From contig JAQSEB010000146.1 in the NCBI GenBank assembly GCA_030063045.1, positions 310,001-374,000 of the forward strand: 64,000 nt of DNA, read 5' to 3'. Below the pieces are notes generated by a model. The model was not told where the DNA came from and searched no databases. It saw nothing but the letters and a program-made list of their open reading frames with translations. Below are positions 11,223 through 25,061 of this stretch, piece by piece. A program made the translations under genes and the position numbers. Each line of letters starts with the position of its first letter. The first letter of the stretch is position 1. The DNA is from Pratylenchus scribneri. Lineage: Eukaryota; Nematoda; Chromadorea; Rhabditida; Pratylenchidae.

Positions 11223-14200
11223 ATGGCACAAAATGAACAACTTTTGGAAGTCCCTGGCATCGAAGGCGTGACACGGCCTGAATTGGATGAGAAAGTGCTC
11301 GAGCAGGAATATGGCCTAACCGTTGAGAGCGCCTACAAATTTGCAATTTCACAATATCGAGGTTTTTTTTTTATAAAATATTAAAATAAAATTAACATTT
11401 TTTAACGAGTTGGATTAGCAATTCAATAAAAGAAGGGCAGTTAAACTAATTCAATTCATCCTTTCTTGATTATACCGTTTCATTTACCATCCACAGATAC
11501 AATTTACCACAAAAAAACGTTGAACAAAATATTAAAAAAAATGAGTTTAGATTATAGAAGCCTTCATAATCGCTTATTACTAAACAATCTTCACCTATTG
11601 GGATTTTTATTAAAATTTTCCTTAAACTAGATTCTTAACCTAACACATTCATCTATAAATAAATCCATTTCAGAACAAGAGCGCAGCCGAACCATTCTGA
11701 TCGACTATCATCATCGCCTTAGGTTCATTGCTCTGTCCAAACAGGCAAAATATGGTACATTCAAAGAGGATGGAATTGAATGCGGATGGTTCGATTTGGT
11801 CGGCAACGATGCAAAGTAAGTCAAAAATAATCGGGAAATGCCGTAAAAATTGAGGGAAATTGCCGATTTTTGTTTTCAAGCAAACAATCAGTAAATTCCT
11901 AAACTTATCATCATAGGTTTTCGATTCCATTGTAAAAAGCATCTAAATAAATTTCCTTCCTTTTCCTTCATCATAGTTAAACTTGTGCCCAAAAATTATT
12001 GGTTACTTATGTGTCAAAAACATTCTACGGTTGTCAAGTTTATAAATTGAGAAAACAGAAAATGTTGAGTAAATTTTAGGTTCAAAATTTGATTATTTTG
12101 GGGTAATCCAATTGATACAAAACTTGGACTTGGAGAAAATGGGGAAAATATTTCCTCACTTTATCCACCCGGGACCATAAAAATTGAATTTTTCCTGAAG
12201 TAACCGCGCTAAATTCACACAATCCAACGGTAGCATTGTTGCCCCTTTCACTCCCCAATAAAATTAGAATCCACATCTCCTTAAGCGGCTTTTCCCGCCA
12301 CTTTCCCCTTTTTCCTCCTCATTCGAAATGAACAACACAATTGAATTTGACTAGCTTCCCTCCTTAACGCCGAAATTTCATCCTTTCCTATTCCTTCAAT
12401 TTCCCCATAAACCATACACACATTTCTCATCCATTTTAGTGGCCAAAAGGCACATCCTCCATCGCCCCTATAAAATGGCCATGCTCTTCATTTTAGTTAA
12501 ATTGCAAATACACACAAAAAACCACCATCAAAAAAAATGTAGGAGGCATTTGTTGGGGGGGGGGGGGGGGGTATTTCTCATTTGTCAAACCGGAGAAGGA
12601 TGTTCACCCCTTTTTGGAGACATTCTTTTCACCCCTGAAATATTTCCATGTTCTTCCATCCCCAAGTTGACAAATGTATATTTGCCTTTTTGCCTTCTGT
12701 GTCTCCATTCCGATCCATTGTGCCCCCATTTTAGGGGGAAAGAGGATGCTCTTCTCTTTTCCAAAATTGGGGCCAATGGACCCTCAGGGGCTTAGTTAGC
12801 CAAGACCCCCTTTTTGTGTTGTTGTCACTTTTTGGTGATGGAGAGTTTTGGGCATTTGGGGGGGGGGGGGGTGAAGAGAATGGAATGGAGAGGAAAAGCC
12901 TTGTTTTGGGGCAATGAAACTCGAAAAAGATGTCTCCCTTGAGGAATGGGATCCTCCTCCTCATAAACTTGGATATCGAAGCCACAAATCCCTTCACTTT
13001 TTCCTCCGTTCTTCAAATATCCAAAATGACCAAATTTCATCAATTTTGAAAATTTAGAATTAATTTTATCAATTTTTACAGAAAAACGTGGAAAGCAATT
13101 GCTTCAATCAGCCAACAAGAGGCCATGCTTGAATTCATTCGATTGCTGGACGCCGTTTGCCCAACATTCCGCACTCAGATTGAGCATCAACGCAAAATTG
13201 AACATCACCAAAATCAGCAGCAGAGGAAACCATCAACACCTGCATCAAATAGGCAAGTCCCTTTGAAATATATTTTATTGAATTCATTTTGGCTTTTAGA
13301 AGGGTATAAGGCAAAATTTTTTACATTAGAAGTCAAAGGAATTTCGTGAGAAATTTTTTAATTTCAAGAATAAATTGAATTAATTTATTCTTTTAAATTC
13401 CGGAAATCTGAGTTCTAGACTATAATCTTTCAGCAGTTTACGATTTTTTTTCTCTTTAACCAAAATTAAATTCCTTCTACTATAACATTTTACAAAAATT
13501 CTTACTCAATCAAGAAATAAACTTAGAAACTTTAAAAATTCAACAAATCACTTCTCGAGTTCGAATGTCAATGTCCCCACTCCCCACCCCATCCAAACCA
13601 TTTTCACATCCTCCACAATCCACTTAATTTAATACATTTGTTCCTTAACATTCCATTACAAACTCACTAGGCCAAATTCTGGGAAGAAATAAGCTCAACG
13701 TTTGTTCCCGCACACTTCATCCACCCCTTCCAAGCCTATATTGATTTTCTTGTTAGCGGATGGATGCCCTTGCCCTCCCTCATCTCCGCCGAATGTCCCC
13801 TCTGGCATAGGAAAACACAAAGGGGGATAGGGGATAACATCAAATTCATTTCATCAATTTTTTGGCCAATTTTTAACAAAAAATTTTATTTTTCAGCGAG
13901 AACCACTGCATCAACAATTATTTGAATCAGAGACAAAAATTGCTCCAAGTTGATAATAGCCCAATTGAATCAGAAGAGATTTTACAACAATTCGAACAAC
14001 AAAGGCAAGTTTATTCTCTAAATTTCATCATTTCCCAATATTATTTTCAGGCGCCAAATTCAAGAGGCATTGAACAAACAAACATATCATCAATTCTTGG
14101 CATACGCTCAGCAGACACATCCTGGTGAAACGGAAAAGGCAAGTCAAATTTATAAAAAAACATTCGAGTAAAAATAGGAATTGCAAAACAATCATTCTAG

Positions 14201-16318
14201 CTAATTTTCACTGCTAATAATTGGATGTTTTTGGCATTTTCGTCTCTACTCTTCCCTACCAAAAAAAAAGACTTCCTTTCCAAATTTATGTCTCAATATT
14301 TTCCAAACCATCCCATCTTTTCGGTACGTAAAGTTTCCTTGGCAACCGCGAACATTCTTCATTATTCATTTACCAAAATTATTTACTCACATTTCTTTCA
14401 TTTATTGTGCGAGAATGTCATTGAATTGGTCCATCAAAAATTGGCATTTGTCCGCCGCGCAAAGATAATTCCCATTCTTATTCTGCCTAGTCTCTCGATA
14501 AAATATGACAAAATTAGCCTTAGAGGAATCATCTTCTGGACAAAAAATCTATTGTCGCAGTAAATAAGTCATCTATTTTTACTGATTTCTAGTTTTCATT
14601 TTCATATAATAACAACAAAAAAAAACCAAACCTTGAACAATTGGATTTTAATTATTTATCTTTACAATTACCAAAATACCAAATAAAATTTCAAATTTTC
14701 CATTCAGCAAGAATATTTGATTCGGCAACTTCAAGAACAACATTATCAACAATATATGTCGCAAGTGTATGCACAGGCGCAAGCCGCTTCACAAGCCGCA
14801 GTTCCCGCCAATGTTCCAAATCATCAGCAGCCGAACCATGATCCGGAGGCCGGAATTGGCACGGCAACCAAGTCCAGCGGAAATGGAGCACAACCGCCTC
14901 CAAATGGGAAAATAAAAAGTGTGGATGAATTGGCAGAAGAAGCGGCTGAAGCAGCGGACTCCGATGTCAGCGATGAGGATGATCCATCCGAAACACCCGG
15001 TGAGTTATACACCTAGGTTTTCGTTTCGACCTTTTAATAAAAACAATACGTCTCCAAACTTTTTTGGGGTTTCTATTTGGTGATGGCACTTTTTTTCTTA
15101 TCCAATTTCCTTTCACGTTTCCAATTTTTTTTCCAGTTTCCTCAATTTACGCTCAAATGGGCATGTTCTGCCATAGTAATTTACACTTTTCTATTCTTTT
15201 TTTTTCTATCTTGCTAGTTTTGTCCTTTTTGTCCTTTTTTGTTTATTTTATTGTGAATTATTGTTTGGCAAAAGGAAAACTGCAAAAAAAAATAATTTTA
15301 AAATATTTTTAAGTTACTTTGCATTGTTATTGAATTTTAGTGCATACTGAGCAAAAATATCGCTTTTTTATTTTATTAATTTTTGATATTAATTAATAAA
15401 CCATTAAATTTATAGCAAATCCAAAAGTGGCACCGGCCTCAATGTGGACAACAAAAAATTTGGCCGAATTCAAGGAAACAATCAAGAAGGACGGACCCGA
15501 AGGAATTCTCAAAATTGGACATGGCGAGACGGTCACTGTTCGAGTGCCGACACATCCAGAAGGGTAATCCACATTTTTGAAAATTTTTCTATCCATAAAA
15601 AATTTTAAGAAATTCACTCTTTTGGGAATTTTGCACCGACCATTACGATTTGGGCTTTGGCGTCTATTTCGAATGGACCGTTGCCGAGAATAATCAAGTT
15701 TGTTTATGATTTTAATGTTTTAATCGTATGAAAATGAAAATTAACGGTTAAAGAAACTATTAGAAATAAATGCTAGTAAATTTTTAATAAACCAATTTTT
15801 CACAAAAATTTAATATCATCAATTGAACATTTTTCTTTCCAAAACTTTTATATTTTAATTTTAAGGTGACCGTCCACGTGGACGAAAGTGGTGATGAATA
15901 CGACGAAGAGGAGGCCGAATCCGGTGGTGGCACAACAGCAACATCGACCACCGGAAGCAGCGGAGATGTGGAGGCGGAGGCCGTCAAAAAGCAACCCGAT
16001 CCGAATAAACCACGCATTGACGAGATTATTCCGGTTTAATTTCACTAGTTTAAATTTGATTATTTATTTTCATCTTTTTAGACATTTCGTCGAGATTGCC
16101 ACGAAGAAGTAAATTACCATTATTAAATTTAAAATAATTAATTTATTTAAATTTAAGGTATTCTTCGGTTCGCATGTTTATCCAGGCCGTGGTGTTTATC
16201 TACTCAAGTTCGACAATTCCTACTCGCTTTGGCGTTCAAAAACGTGAGAAATGGGTCAAATTAATTTTAATTTCTATTTTTATTTAGTCTCTACTATCGA
16301 GTTTTCTACAGCAAATGA
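11223..16318 (+). CDS. ACBD3: ACBD3/GCP60, Golgi acyl-CoA-binding and GOLD domain protein
   Basis: Twelve exons (11223-11361, 11674-11815, 13082-13252, 13897-14004, 14051-14138, 14708-14999, 15416-15563, 15610-15697, 15866-16033, 16082-16108, 16158-16243, 16288-16318) give 495 residues. ACBD3 is a Golgi scaffold that binds giantin and PI4KB. The N-terminal acyl-CoA-binding-like domain (about 20-115) has KQAKYGTF and [11 protein letters not shown]. The middle is Gln-rich and probably coiled (about 120-240), then acidic. The C-terminal GOLD domain (about 330-495) runs through [22 protein letters not shown] and [21 protein letters not shown] and ends as family members do (YYRVFYSK). Oddity: introns 3, 4 and 5 have GC rather than GT donors, all within AG|gcaagt; only these sites keep the frame. 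Intron 2 is 1.27 kb and holds two poly-G runs. Confidence 0.93.
12555..12571 (+). repeat. poly-G tract (17 G) in ACBD3 intron 2
   Basis: An uninterrupted run of G. A second run of 14 G lies at 12858-12871 in the same intron, only about 290 nt away. Long monoG runs can fold into G-quadruplexes and are unstable in worms lacking the DOG-1 helicase. Confidence 0.9.
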
Positions 16319-19114
16319 GAACAAAAATCCTTCTTTCTTTCTTCATCCCCATATCTTCTTGTGATGGCCGAACTTCCTTCCCTTTTGAACGAACAAAAAA
16401 TATGAAATAATTTATTTTCCTCGAAACACACACAAAATTTACTCTAATGAAATTTTTAATTGTTATCCTCACCACATCAAAATCAAATCAAAATCCGCCC
16501 TTCAACCAAATATTGTCTAATTTTAATGAATATTAATTTCCTTTCTACATTTCCTTTTCCTGTCATTGTATTTTTCTCCTTAATAATAAAAATGATGAAA
16601 TTTAATTTGAATTTTAAAATACGAATGAATTAATTTCTTATTCATTTTATTTTTTTGGAAAGAAGATAATTTAAATAAATCTTTAGGTTTTATTCAACGA
16701 ATAAAAATTGTTGGCAATTTAATAAAAGAACGAAGAAAAGGATTTATAATGGAGCCAGCAGGCAGCAGCAGACAATTGCATACTCAACATCAATAGGCGC
16801 TTAAAGGCAACGAAGCAGTCAAGTCAAACAAAGTCATTCAGTGCGCAAGGTATTCAATTCTATTCATTTTACCAAAATTATATTCCATTCATTCGCACAA
16901 TTCACTTTCCCATACGCTCATCGCCCACTTCGCCATCTCTTCTTCATCCATCCAAAACTAATAAGAAAGTGGCCCATATTGGCCTTTCATTTCCTTTCAA
17001 TTTCCTATTCACCCAACCCATCTCACATACACGTACCAACTTCTAACATTCACCACCACCGACGGTGAAGTCGATTCTTACACACTAATAAAAGGGAAAG
17101 AAAAGAATAAAAGACACTGCTATGTGTCCCCCCAAGCGCCTCTTTAATTCTCCCTCATCATTTTCGTGTGCAGAATGCACAGAGAAGAGAAAAGGTTCGT
17201 CGCACGGAAAAATCCATAATGTAAATTATGGGGGAGCGAAGGAAAATTCCTCTTTTCGTCGCCAACAACGACGGAGTCGCACATTTTCCAAGAATAGCAT
17301 TTTAAAAAGCCAACAATTTAGGCGGCCCCCGGAAATTCGTAAAAAGACCGATTTTGCGCTTTTATCCATAGGTAGGTAGAATTGTAAAAATGTTAATTTT
17401 CATTTATTTTCAAAGCATTTTTTGTTAAGTTTAAGTTCTCAACCCTCAGTTTTAATTATTTCTAAAAGAAATAATATTCCTTCATCCGTCCTCTACTCTT
17501 CTGCTACTTTACTTCCTTATTATAAGTACAAAAACATGCTGGCGGAAACGATCATTTTATAGTTTAGCAAATAAAAAGTTCACAAAATTCCTCAATATTT
17601 TCGTGTAAAATAAATTGATTACTTCAATTTTATATTAATTCTGCACAAATCTCCCTGCATCATTTTCCCTTTTAAATTCCTTGAATTTAATTTATTTAAT
17701 TACAAAATCCCTCAATTTTGTGCTCTACTCTCGCATTATTATTTTCTCACCAAAATCCTATGTCATTTTAATTCGTTTCCATTTTTCAATTCTTCGAACC
17801 CACATGGCGCTATGCCCACTCTAGGACTCCTTAGTCCTCATCCACCAATCTCCGCGCGGACATTTGCAATTTCGTCCGCAACAAATCGATATTTGACCAA
17901 CCACCAAAATCGACCATCATCATTCAATTCTGCTGCTCATCTTTCATCCACCCACCCCCACTACCAAATTCCTCGTCCAAAATTTCGTCTGGTTCTTCCC
18001 ATCTTCTTCTTCCTCTTCACCTCTGCCCCCTTCGTCCTCCCCCCAGTCGCACCCTCCTAGACCACCGCGCGACATCGCCGCCGGGGGGCCGATTACTGGT
18101 TTTACAACACATCGCACACATAAAAAGATTGGAGGGATGAAGAAGATTCGCTCTGAAGAATCCCCTCATTCATCCTAATCCACCAAATGTGGTGGATGCG
18201 CCCCAAAATGGAAGAGTTCATACATCTCCTCCGATTCCCCAAATCCTAGACATGCCCCTTGCCCTTTTGTATTTGTACACACAAAAAATATATAAAAATG
18301 TTGGCGAAGAGGCTCATTACTGCTAATTGCAATTGCTGAAGAGAAGAGGATAAGGATTGATGCGCTGAAACAACCAACAAAAAATAGAACCTAAATATTT
18401 GCGATTTTATACGAATTATGTGTTTTATGGAGCAAAAAAGTACTTGATTTGATTCCCAATCCCAACATACTTAATCGCAAAATTAAATACTTTTTTTTTT
18501 CATAGAAACCAATACATTTTAAAACCATTAACCAATATTCAATCAACAAAATATTCCCAAATTCTCATTTTTACTAATTTCTAATTCCAATTTTGCAGAA
18601 AAGAAGAGGGAATTGTTGAATTGTGAAGAATCGCCATCGCCGCCACATCTTCAAATTCCTTCAATTTGTTGCTTTTCATTCAACAACGGGCCGGCTGGCT
18701 GACTTCTTCCTTCCTTAATTACCCCTTGCCCCCATCTGTGTTGTCTGCTGCACTCAAATCCAGCCCAATCCGGAGAGCATCAATTCCTCCATTCCAATCA
18801 TCCACAAAATTCATCTTCGGCTGAACAATTTCCAACATCGGCATCCATCCAATTTCCAACACAACCAACAAATTATTGCCGCCGCTCATCTTCACTCCTT
18901 GTTCCCGTCCATCATCCAAATTCTTGCTCATCCAAAATGCAGCACATCTTCATTTAAACAACACGCGGCTGCCAGCAATCCATTAAATATTCTTCTAAAA
19001 GAACAAAGCTCATCATCATCCACTCACTCCAACAAATTTGACATTTGTATTTGACGGATTGGATTCATCGCCGCCAGAAAAGGAACAAGAACCGAGAAGA
19101 AAATATAAAAGAAA
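16319..19114. other. 2.8-kb region upstream of dre-1
   Basis: No coding frame has domain or splice support. The plus strand is strongly pyrimidine-biased at about 16850-17060, 17640-18060 and 18600-19060. It probably contains the dre-1 promoter and perhaps non-coding 5' exons. I see no RNA gene. Confidence 0.4.
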
Positions 19115-22100
19115 ATGGCAGATCCAGCTGAACAAGATGTATTAAATATTGGCCTGCCTGAGGCACAACAAGCATCAACATATCAAGTCGTGAAAATGCT
19201 GAATAGTGCCACAGGACAAACGGCATCGAATAGAGGTTTGTTTTATGTGAATTAAATTTTTTTAATGCATTAGGGATCAAAATAGGCGAAATGAAGAAGA
19301 AAGCTTTATAATAAGCTCTTCCAGCCAGGGAGCATTCTTCATCCTTTATTAGAGGAATTAAGGAAGAAAAAAGTGAACTTTTTCTCCTCCATTATAAATT
19401 CGTAAACTTCAAACAATATGTTTAAATATCAAAAATAATAATAAATTTATCGATGCTAAATTCACATAAATTTACAGAATTGGACCATGTCTGCACCAGT
19501 TCCCAGACGGCGAGCTTTCAAACTGGTGAACATTCCCCAAAATCGCCAGTCTATATTCCACCTGAAATGGTATTTTTTAATCAAATAGAAAGCCTTAACT
19601 TTTTAAATAACGTTGCAGATGACCTATCGAAAACGGCACAATTTGCATCATCCAAATGAGGAGGCCAGCTGTCGAAGTTCATTGGCCGCAACGGCGGATG
19701 AGGCCGCGTCCGAGCCACCATCCAAATTCACAAAACCCGACTCGCCGGGAGAAGCCGATGAACAATCTGCGGCACTCGACTTCACCATAATCAAAATCAA
19801 TTGCCAAGGCGATGCGGTGATCGAGGGGGATTGGGACGATGAGGACGATTGTCCATTGGAGAAAATACCAGACGAATTGTTGGTCACGGTAAATTTTTAT
19901 TACATAAATTTGATTAATTATGCAAAAAACCTTAAGATTTTTACTTATCTTGTGGAAAGTGATTTGGCCCAATGTGCTTCCGTCTCGAAACGCTTTAATC
20001 GAATCTCAAACGATCTTGGATTATGGTTTGTTTTGATTTTTAAATAAAATATAAATTTTATTGACCCAAAAATATTACCAAATAAATTAAAAAATTTTAT
20101 TACTTGAAAACTTTATTCCTAGTTTTAATTGGACTTAAATTTTGCAGGAAGCAACTTTTCATCAGCGTTTACGAATATACGACCCCACTTTATAATTCGC
20201 TGACCTCGCCTTGCAAATATGAGCTTCGAGAACCACACCGTTGGCGAAATTGCTCGAATCCTTGGCGTGAGAGTTTTATCCATTTGGTAACTTTTTTGAA
20301 AATAATCAAATAAAATCAAATTTATAATATTTTTAGCGTCACGGAGTGCATGTCCGCCCAGGCAATGGCGACATCTACAGCCAACCTGGCCGTCGCATTT
20401 CCCATTTTGAGAATGTGGAAAGTGCCCTAAAATTTGTGGAGGCCCGTCCCCATATGGCCAAATTGATTTTCTTGCACTCTGGACGACATTCGCCAGAGCC
20501 AATTGTGATTGGAAGTGCCGTCCAAATTATTGGGGCAGCAGCCGGCACAGAGCTGGATGTGATGCGCCGAGTCATTGTGGAAAGTCAAAAGGATACCACA
20601 ATCAGTTTTGTGGACGGCTCGCTGGGCGCATACCTTGGCTATTGCACAACCCTTTTCAATCCGGACAAGGTTAATTTAGCTTATTAGTGGAGTAAGACAT
20701 GGATTAAATAGACACAGAATCCTTAAAGAATAGATTAGTAATTTTATTTAAAACATTAAGCTTTCCGAGTGATTCATAGATAATTTTATTACAAAATCGT
20801 TATTAATTTTTAATTAACACAAAAAATTAATTAATATTCCAAATTTTTATTCTTTTCAATTAAGGTCTCGTGTTCGCCGCACATCAACCATTATGCTCTA
20901 CAGGTTTGCTTTATTCAAAATTCAAATTTCTCATTCAATTCTAATAAAATATCTTTGGAAAAAATACAAATTGAACAATTTTCCTATTCAAAAATCATCT
21001 ATTTATTAATTTGATAGGTTACGGACGAGACCGATGTGATGGTCGACCATGTGATAGTGCACTCGAGCAGTTTGGTTGGGGCTGCACTTTGTGTGAAAAA
21101 ACAGCAGGCAAATCCTCGATTCCGCGTTCGTTTCAATAATTTTAACAAAAATTAATTACTTATTTTTTCAGCATTGCATTGTTTCGGATTGCGAAAATGT
21201 TGGAATGTTCATCAGCGACAATGCCCAAGGACGATTTGAGGATTGCGAGGTTTTATTTTAATTCTACTGAATTAATTATTTGGGAATAATGAAAGGGTAA
21301 AACATTGAATATAATGGATTTGATCGGCTTAATCCTAAAAATACAAAATCGATCCAAATCGATGATTTAAATAGGCCACGATAAACGTTTAAAATCTCAA
21401 AAAATACTGGTAAATATTTGAGGCAATTCGGTGTCAAACTCCAAAGGAAATGAATAAATCTCACCGAGATTAGGTATAGGGTTTGCGAGGATTAAGACCT
21501 GTTAAATTAAAAATGATTCTTGACCAATTTTTTTTCTCTCCTCGAAAACCCATTCCGAGTAAATAGAATAGTATATCCAAATTGAATTCCAAATTAATTA
21601 ATAAATTATCATAAAATATTTAAGATTGCTCGAAACAATTTGGCCGGCGTTTGGGTGAAAAACCATGCCAATCCAATGTTCCGTCGATGCCACATTCACC
21701 ATGGAAGGGATGTGGGCATTTTCACATTTGAGAGTGGAATGGGCTACTTTGAGAAATGCGATATCCATTCAAATCGCATTTCCGGCATTGAGGTTTGTCA
21801 ATTCGTTGAGAGGGAAATTTTGAGGGAATTTTTAAGCTTAAAAGTCTAAAATTTCTTCTTTCGATAGGCAACATTCCTTTAATTTAAATAATGAACTCAA
21901 ATCACAAGTTTATTAATAGAGAAAAAAAATCCAACCTTTGGCAAATGCCCTACCCTCAAAAATGATTCCACAACCTCAGAAAATCATTTCCCACATCCCA
22001 CTTTTATTCATCTAAATTCTAAAAAAATTATTTGGACTTGGTCGGATTCGAACCCACAACCATCTTTCCTTTATAAGTCGCCGCTCTAACCCAATAGGCC

Positions 22101-25061
22101 AATGAAACAAATATTTTTTCCGACTAGCTTTGGGAATTGACTTCTTAAGAATTAATTTAAAATAAAATTCAAAAAATATTTTTAATCGAAAATGCTTAGG
22201 TGAAAAACCACGCCAATCCAACCGTTGTGCGCTGTGACATTCATAATGGACAAACCGGTGGAATCTATGTGCATGAGAAGGGCCGTGGCCAATTCATGGA
22301 AAATCGAATTTATTCCAATGAATTTGCCGGCATTTGGATTACTTCCCAATCGGAGCCAACAATTCGAAAGAATGAAATTTTCAATGGCCAACAGGGCGGG
22401 GTTTACATTTTTGGCGATGGGAGGGGCCTTGTTGAACAAAACAACATTTATGGGAATGCATTGGCTGGCATTCAGTATAATTTGTTTTTAATTTTAATTT
22501 AAACATTTTATTTTTGTTAGAATTCGCACTGGTTCGGATCCAATTGTTCGACTCAATAAAATTCACGACGGCCTTCACGGTGGCATTTATGTTCACGAAA
22601 AGGGCAAAGGATTGATTGAGGAGAATGAAATTTATGAGAACACTTTGGCCGGCATTTGGGTCACAACCGGTGAGTACATTTTTTTATATATAAAATATTC
22701 AAAATGAGAAAAATTTCATCAAACAAAAAATTAAATCTGAAAAAATATTTTTCCTACAAAAGGGATTCCCTATAGAAAAACATATTGTGCATATGTGATC
22801 GTGATAAGATAACATTTTAATTACCGTTAAAAATATTTAATATAATTTACAAATTCATATAATTTCCTCCATATTTAAAGGTTCTTCGCCAATTCTTCGA
22901 AAGAATCGCATCCATTCGGGCAAACAAGTTGGCGTTTATTTCTACGATAATGGCCATGGATTGTTGGAGGAAAATGACATCTTCAACCATTTGTACTCGG
23001 GCGTCCAAATTCGAACTGGATCCAATCCAAAAATTACTCGCAATAAAATTTGGGGCGGTCAAAATGGAGGTTAAAACCAATTTATTTACAATTTAATTTA
23101 TATTTCTGCTTTAAAAGGTGTTCTTGTTTATAATAATGGAAATGGAGTGTTGGAGGACAATGAAATTTTTGACAATGCAATGGCCGGCGTATGGATCAAA
23201 ACGGACAGCAATCCAACGCTGCGACGAAATAAGGTTTGGGTATTTTAATTGTTGAGATTTAACATTTAATTGATATTTTGGGTCCTTATTTTTTAAGGAA
23301 GGATTTAAATTTTTATTAAGGCCTTTTTATTAAATTGAATAAAAATTCAATAAAATTGAATTAAAAATTGATAATTCATAATAAAAAAAATTTTAAACAG
23401 AATCAAAAATATTTTAAAAACGCTAAAATCAGGCGATAACACTAGCACCTTTTCTACCTCATTTTTGGTTCAATATTTCATCTAGAAATATGCTGTAAAA
23501 AAATAAAATGTGCACCAAGCTCGGAAAAAATTTCTCTAGGCGGATTCAAATTTTTAAACTAAATATTGTAAAAGTGAAGGATCCTCCTTTCCTTTGGGTC
23601 GAAAATTTTCGAAAAAATCTTTAAAACTCTAATCAAACTAAACCTAGCCATATCCTAAAGCTTTAAGCCCAACTGAAATGCCAAAAATATCCATTCAAAT
23701 CAAACTAATAAATAAACTATATTTCATCAGATCTACGATGGCCGTGACGGCGGTGTTTGCATTTTCAATCGGGGCCGAGGCCTGCTCGAAGACAATGACA
23801 TCTATCGAAATGCCCAATCTGGTGTACTAATCTCCACCGAATCGAACCCAGTCCTCCGCCGCAATCGAATTTTCGAAGGCCGTGCGGCCGGCATTGAAAT
23901 CACGAATGGGGCCAGTGCCACCCTGGAACACAATTTACTCTACAACAATCGATTCGGTGGCCTTTGCATGGCCACCGATGTACGGCCAACCTGCCGGGAC
24001 AATCGCCTCTACGACAATTACAACGCAGTGGAGAGGGCCATTGCCAAGGGATATTGCCTGTTCAAAATCAGTTCGTGCACTTCATTTCCAATGCATGATT
24101 TTTATCGGTTTGTGTTTTTTTCATTTAATTTACATTAAAAAATTATAAAAAAAAGAGTACTTAACGCCAAAATAATTGGTTTAAGGAAGAGGGTTTTGTG
24201 CTATATTCGTAAACCATATACTCAATTGGATAAAATTAGTTCAAAACACATCGAATTGAATATAATTTTTCGTCGTTTGTTCTCAAAATTAAACATGAAA
24301 TTAGACGGTTTTAAACTAATTTTGGTTTAATCGAAACTTTATTAATCTTATGCCAAATATTATCAATGCTTGAACATAGTATATGGTTTGAGGATCTTAG
24401 ATATATCGCTGAACCGTTAAAAATTTTTTTGAAATTTTCCTAAATAATAATGTCCAACGAATTATTATCAAATTGAACATTTTTATTTCTTTTTTTTTTC
24501 ACTTTTATGATATTAATTTAATTAGGTTGAGTGATCAAAAAATTAATTTAAATCAATTTAAATATATTAAATTCAAAATTCCTCCACCATTTGTAGCTGC
24601 ATCACCTGCAACACGACCGAGCGGAATGCCATTTGCGTTAGTTGCATCAATGTTTGCCACAGAGGCCATCAAGTGGAATTTGTTCGACATGATCGGTTTG
24701 TCCAAAAATGAGGAGGGAAAAATTATTTTAATTTAAAGTTTCTTCTGCGATTGTGGCGCCGGCACTTTGGAACAACAAGTTTGCTGCCTACAAAATGAGA
24801 TTCGAGACAATGGTTTGTTTTTAAACTATCAAAAAATATAAACATAAATTTGAAAATTATTGCGATTGACCAAAAACAAATTCAAAAGATAATCTATTTA
24901 AAGAAAATAAAAAGTGATCAATAAAATTATAAATATATTTTTCAGACACCGTCTACGACTCGGCCCAACCAACGGAAAGTGAAACTGGCAACAACAATGG
25001 AGCGGCCGGGGGACCTGCTGCCGGACCAGTTGCTGCACCATTACCACCACCAAATCCTTAG
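19115..25061 (+). CDS. dre-1: DRE-1/FBXO11, F-box + PbH1 repeats + UBR zinc finger
   Basis: Eighteen exons (19115-19235, 19478-19569, 19619-19888, 19937-20025, 20148-20286, 20337-20669, 20865-20903, 21018-21125, 21172-21249, 21625-21792, 22200-22474, 22521-22669, 22881-23069, 23118-23233, 23731-24107, 24597-24695, 24739-24812, 24946-25061) give 943 residues, near worm DRE-1 length. It is the substrate-recognition subunit of an SCF ubiquitin ligase, known for developmental timing. The F-box lies at about 152-195 ([14 protein letters not shown]). A long right-handed beta-helix of PbH1 repeats follows (about 300-830), with repeated GGIYVHEKG- and [12 protein letters not shown] units. A Cys/His-rich UBR zinc finger (about 845-905) has [16 protein letters not shown] and FFCDCGAG. 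The tail is Pro-rich. Introns contain tRNA-like repeats. Exon 12 is the source of the inverted copies found in the RBM25 gene. Confidence 0.96.
22012..22140 (-). repeat. degenerate tRNA-like element in dre-1 intron
   Basis: Minus strand shows an A-box-like ttggcctattgggttagagc and a B-box gtgggttcgaatcc at about tRNA spacing, followed by aataattttttt. Acceptor arms do not pair well, so this is probably a SINE head or tRNA pseudogene, not a functional tRNA. Confidence 0.5.
23440..23625 (-). repeat. SINE-like element in dre-1 intron 14
   Basis: On the minus strand it has gaaaattttcgacccaaagg, ggatccttcacttt, a decayed B-box (tttgaatccgcc) and attttttccg, in the same order as the element at 1.1 kb. 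Confidence 0.5.

Noticed and set aside
16740..18060. Small open frames suggesting an extra gene upstream of dre-1
   Set aside because: Pyrimidine-rich low-complexity translations with no domain, splice pattern or stop/start logic.
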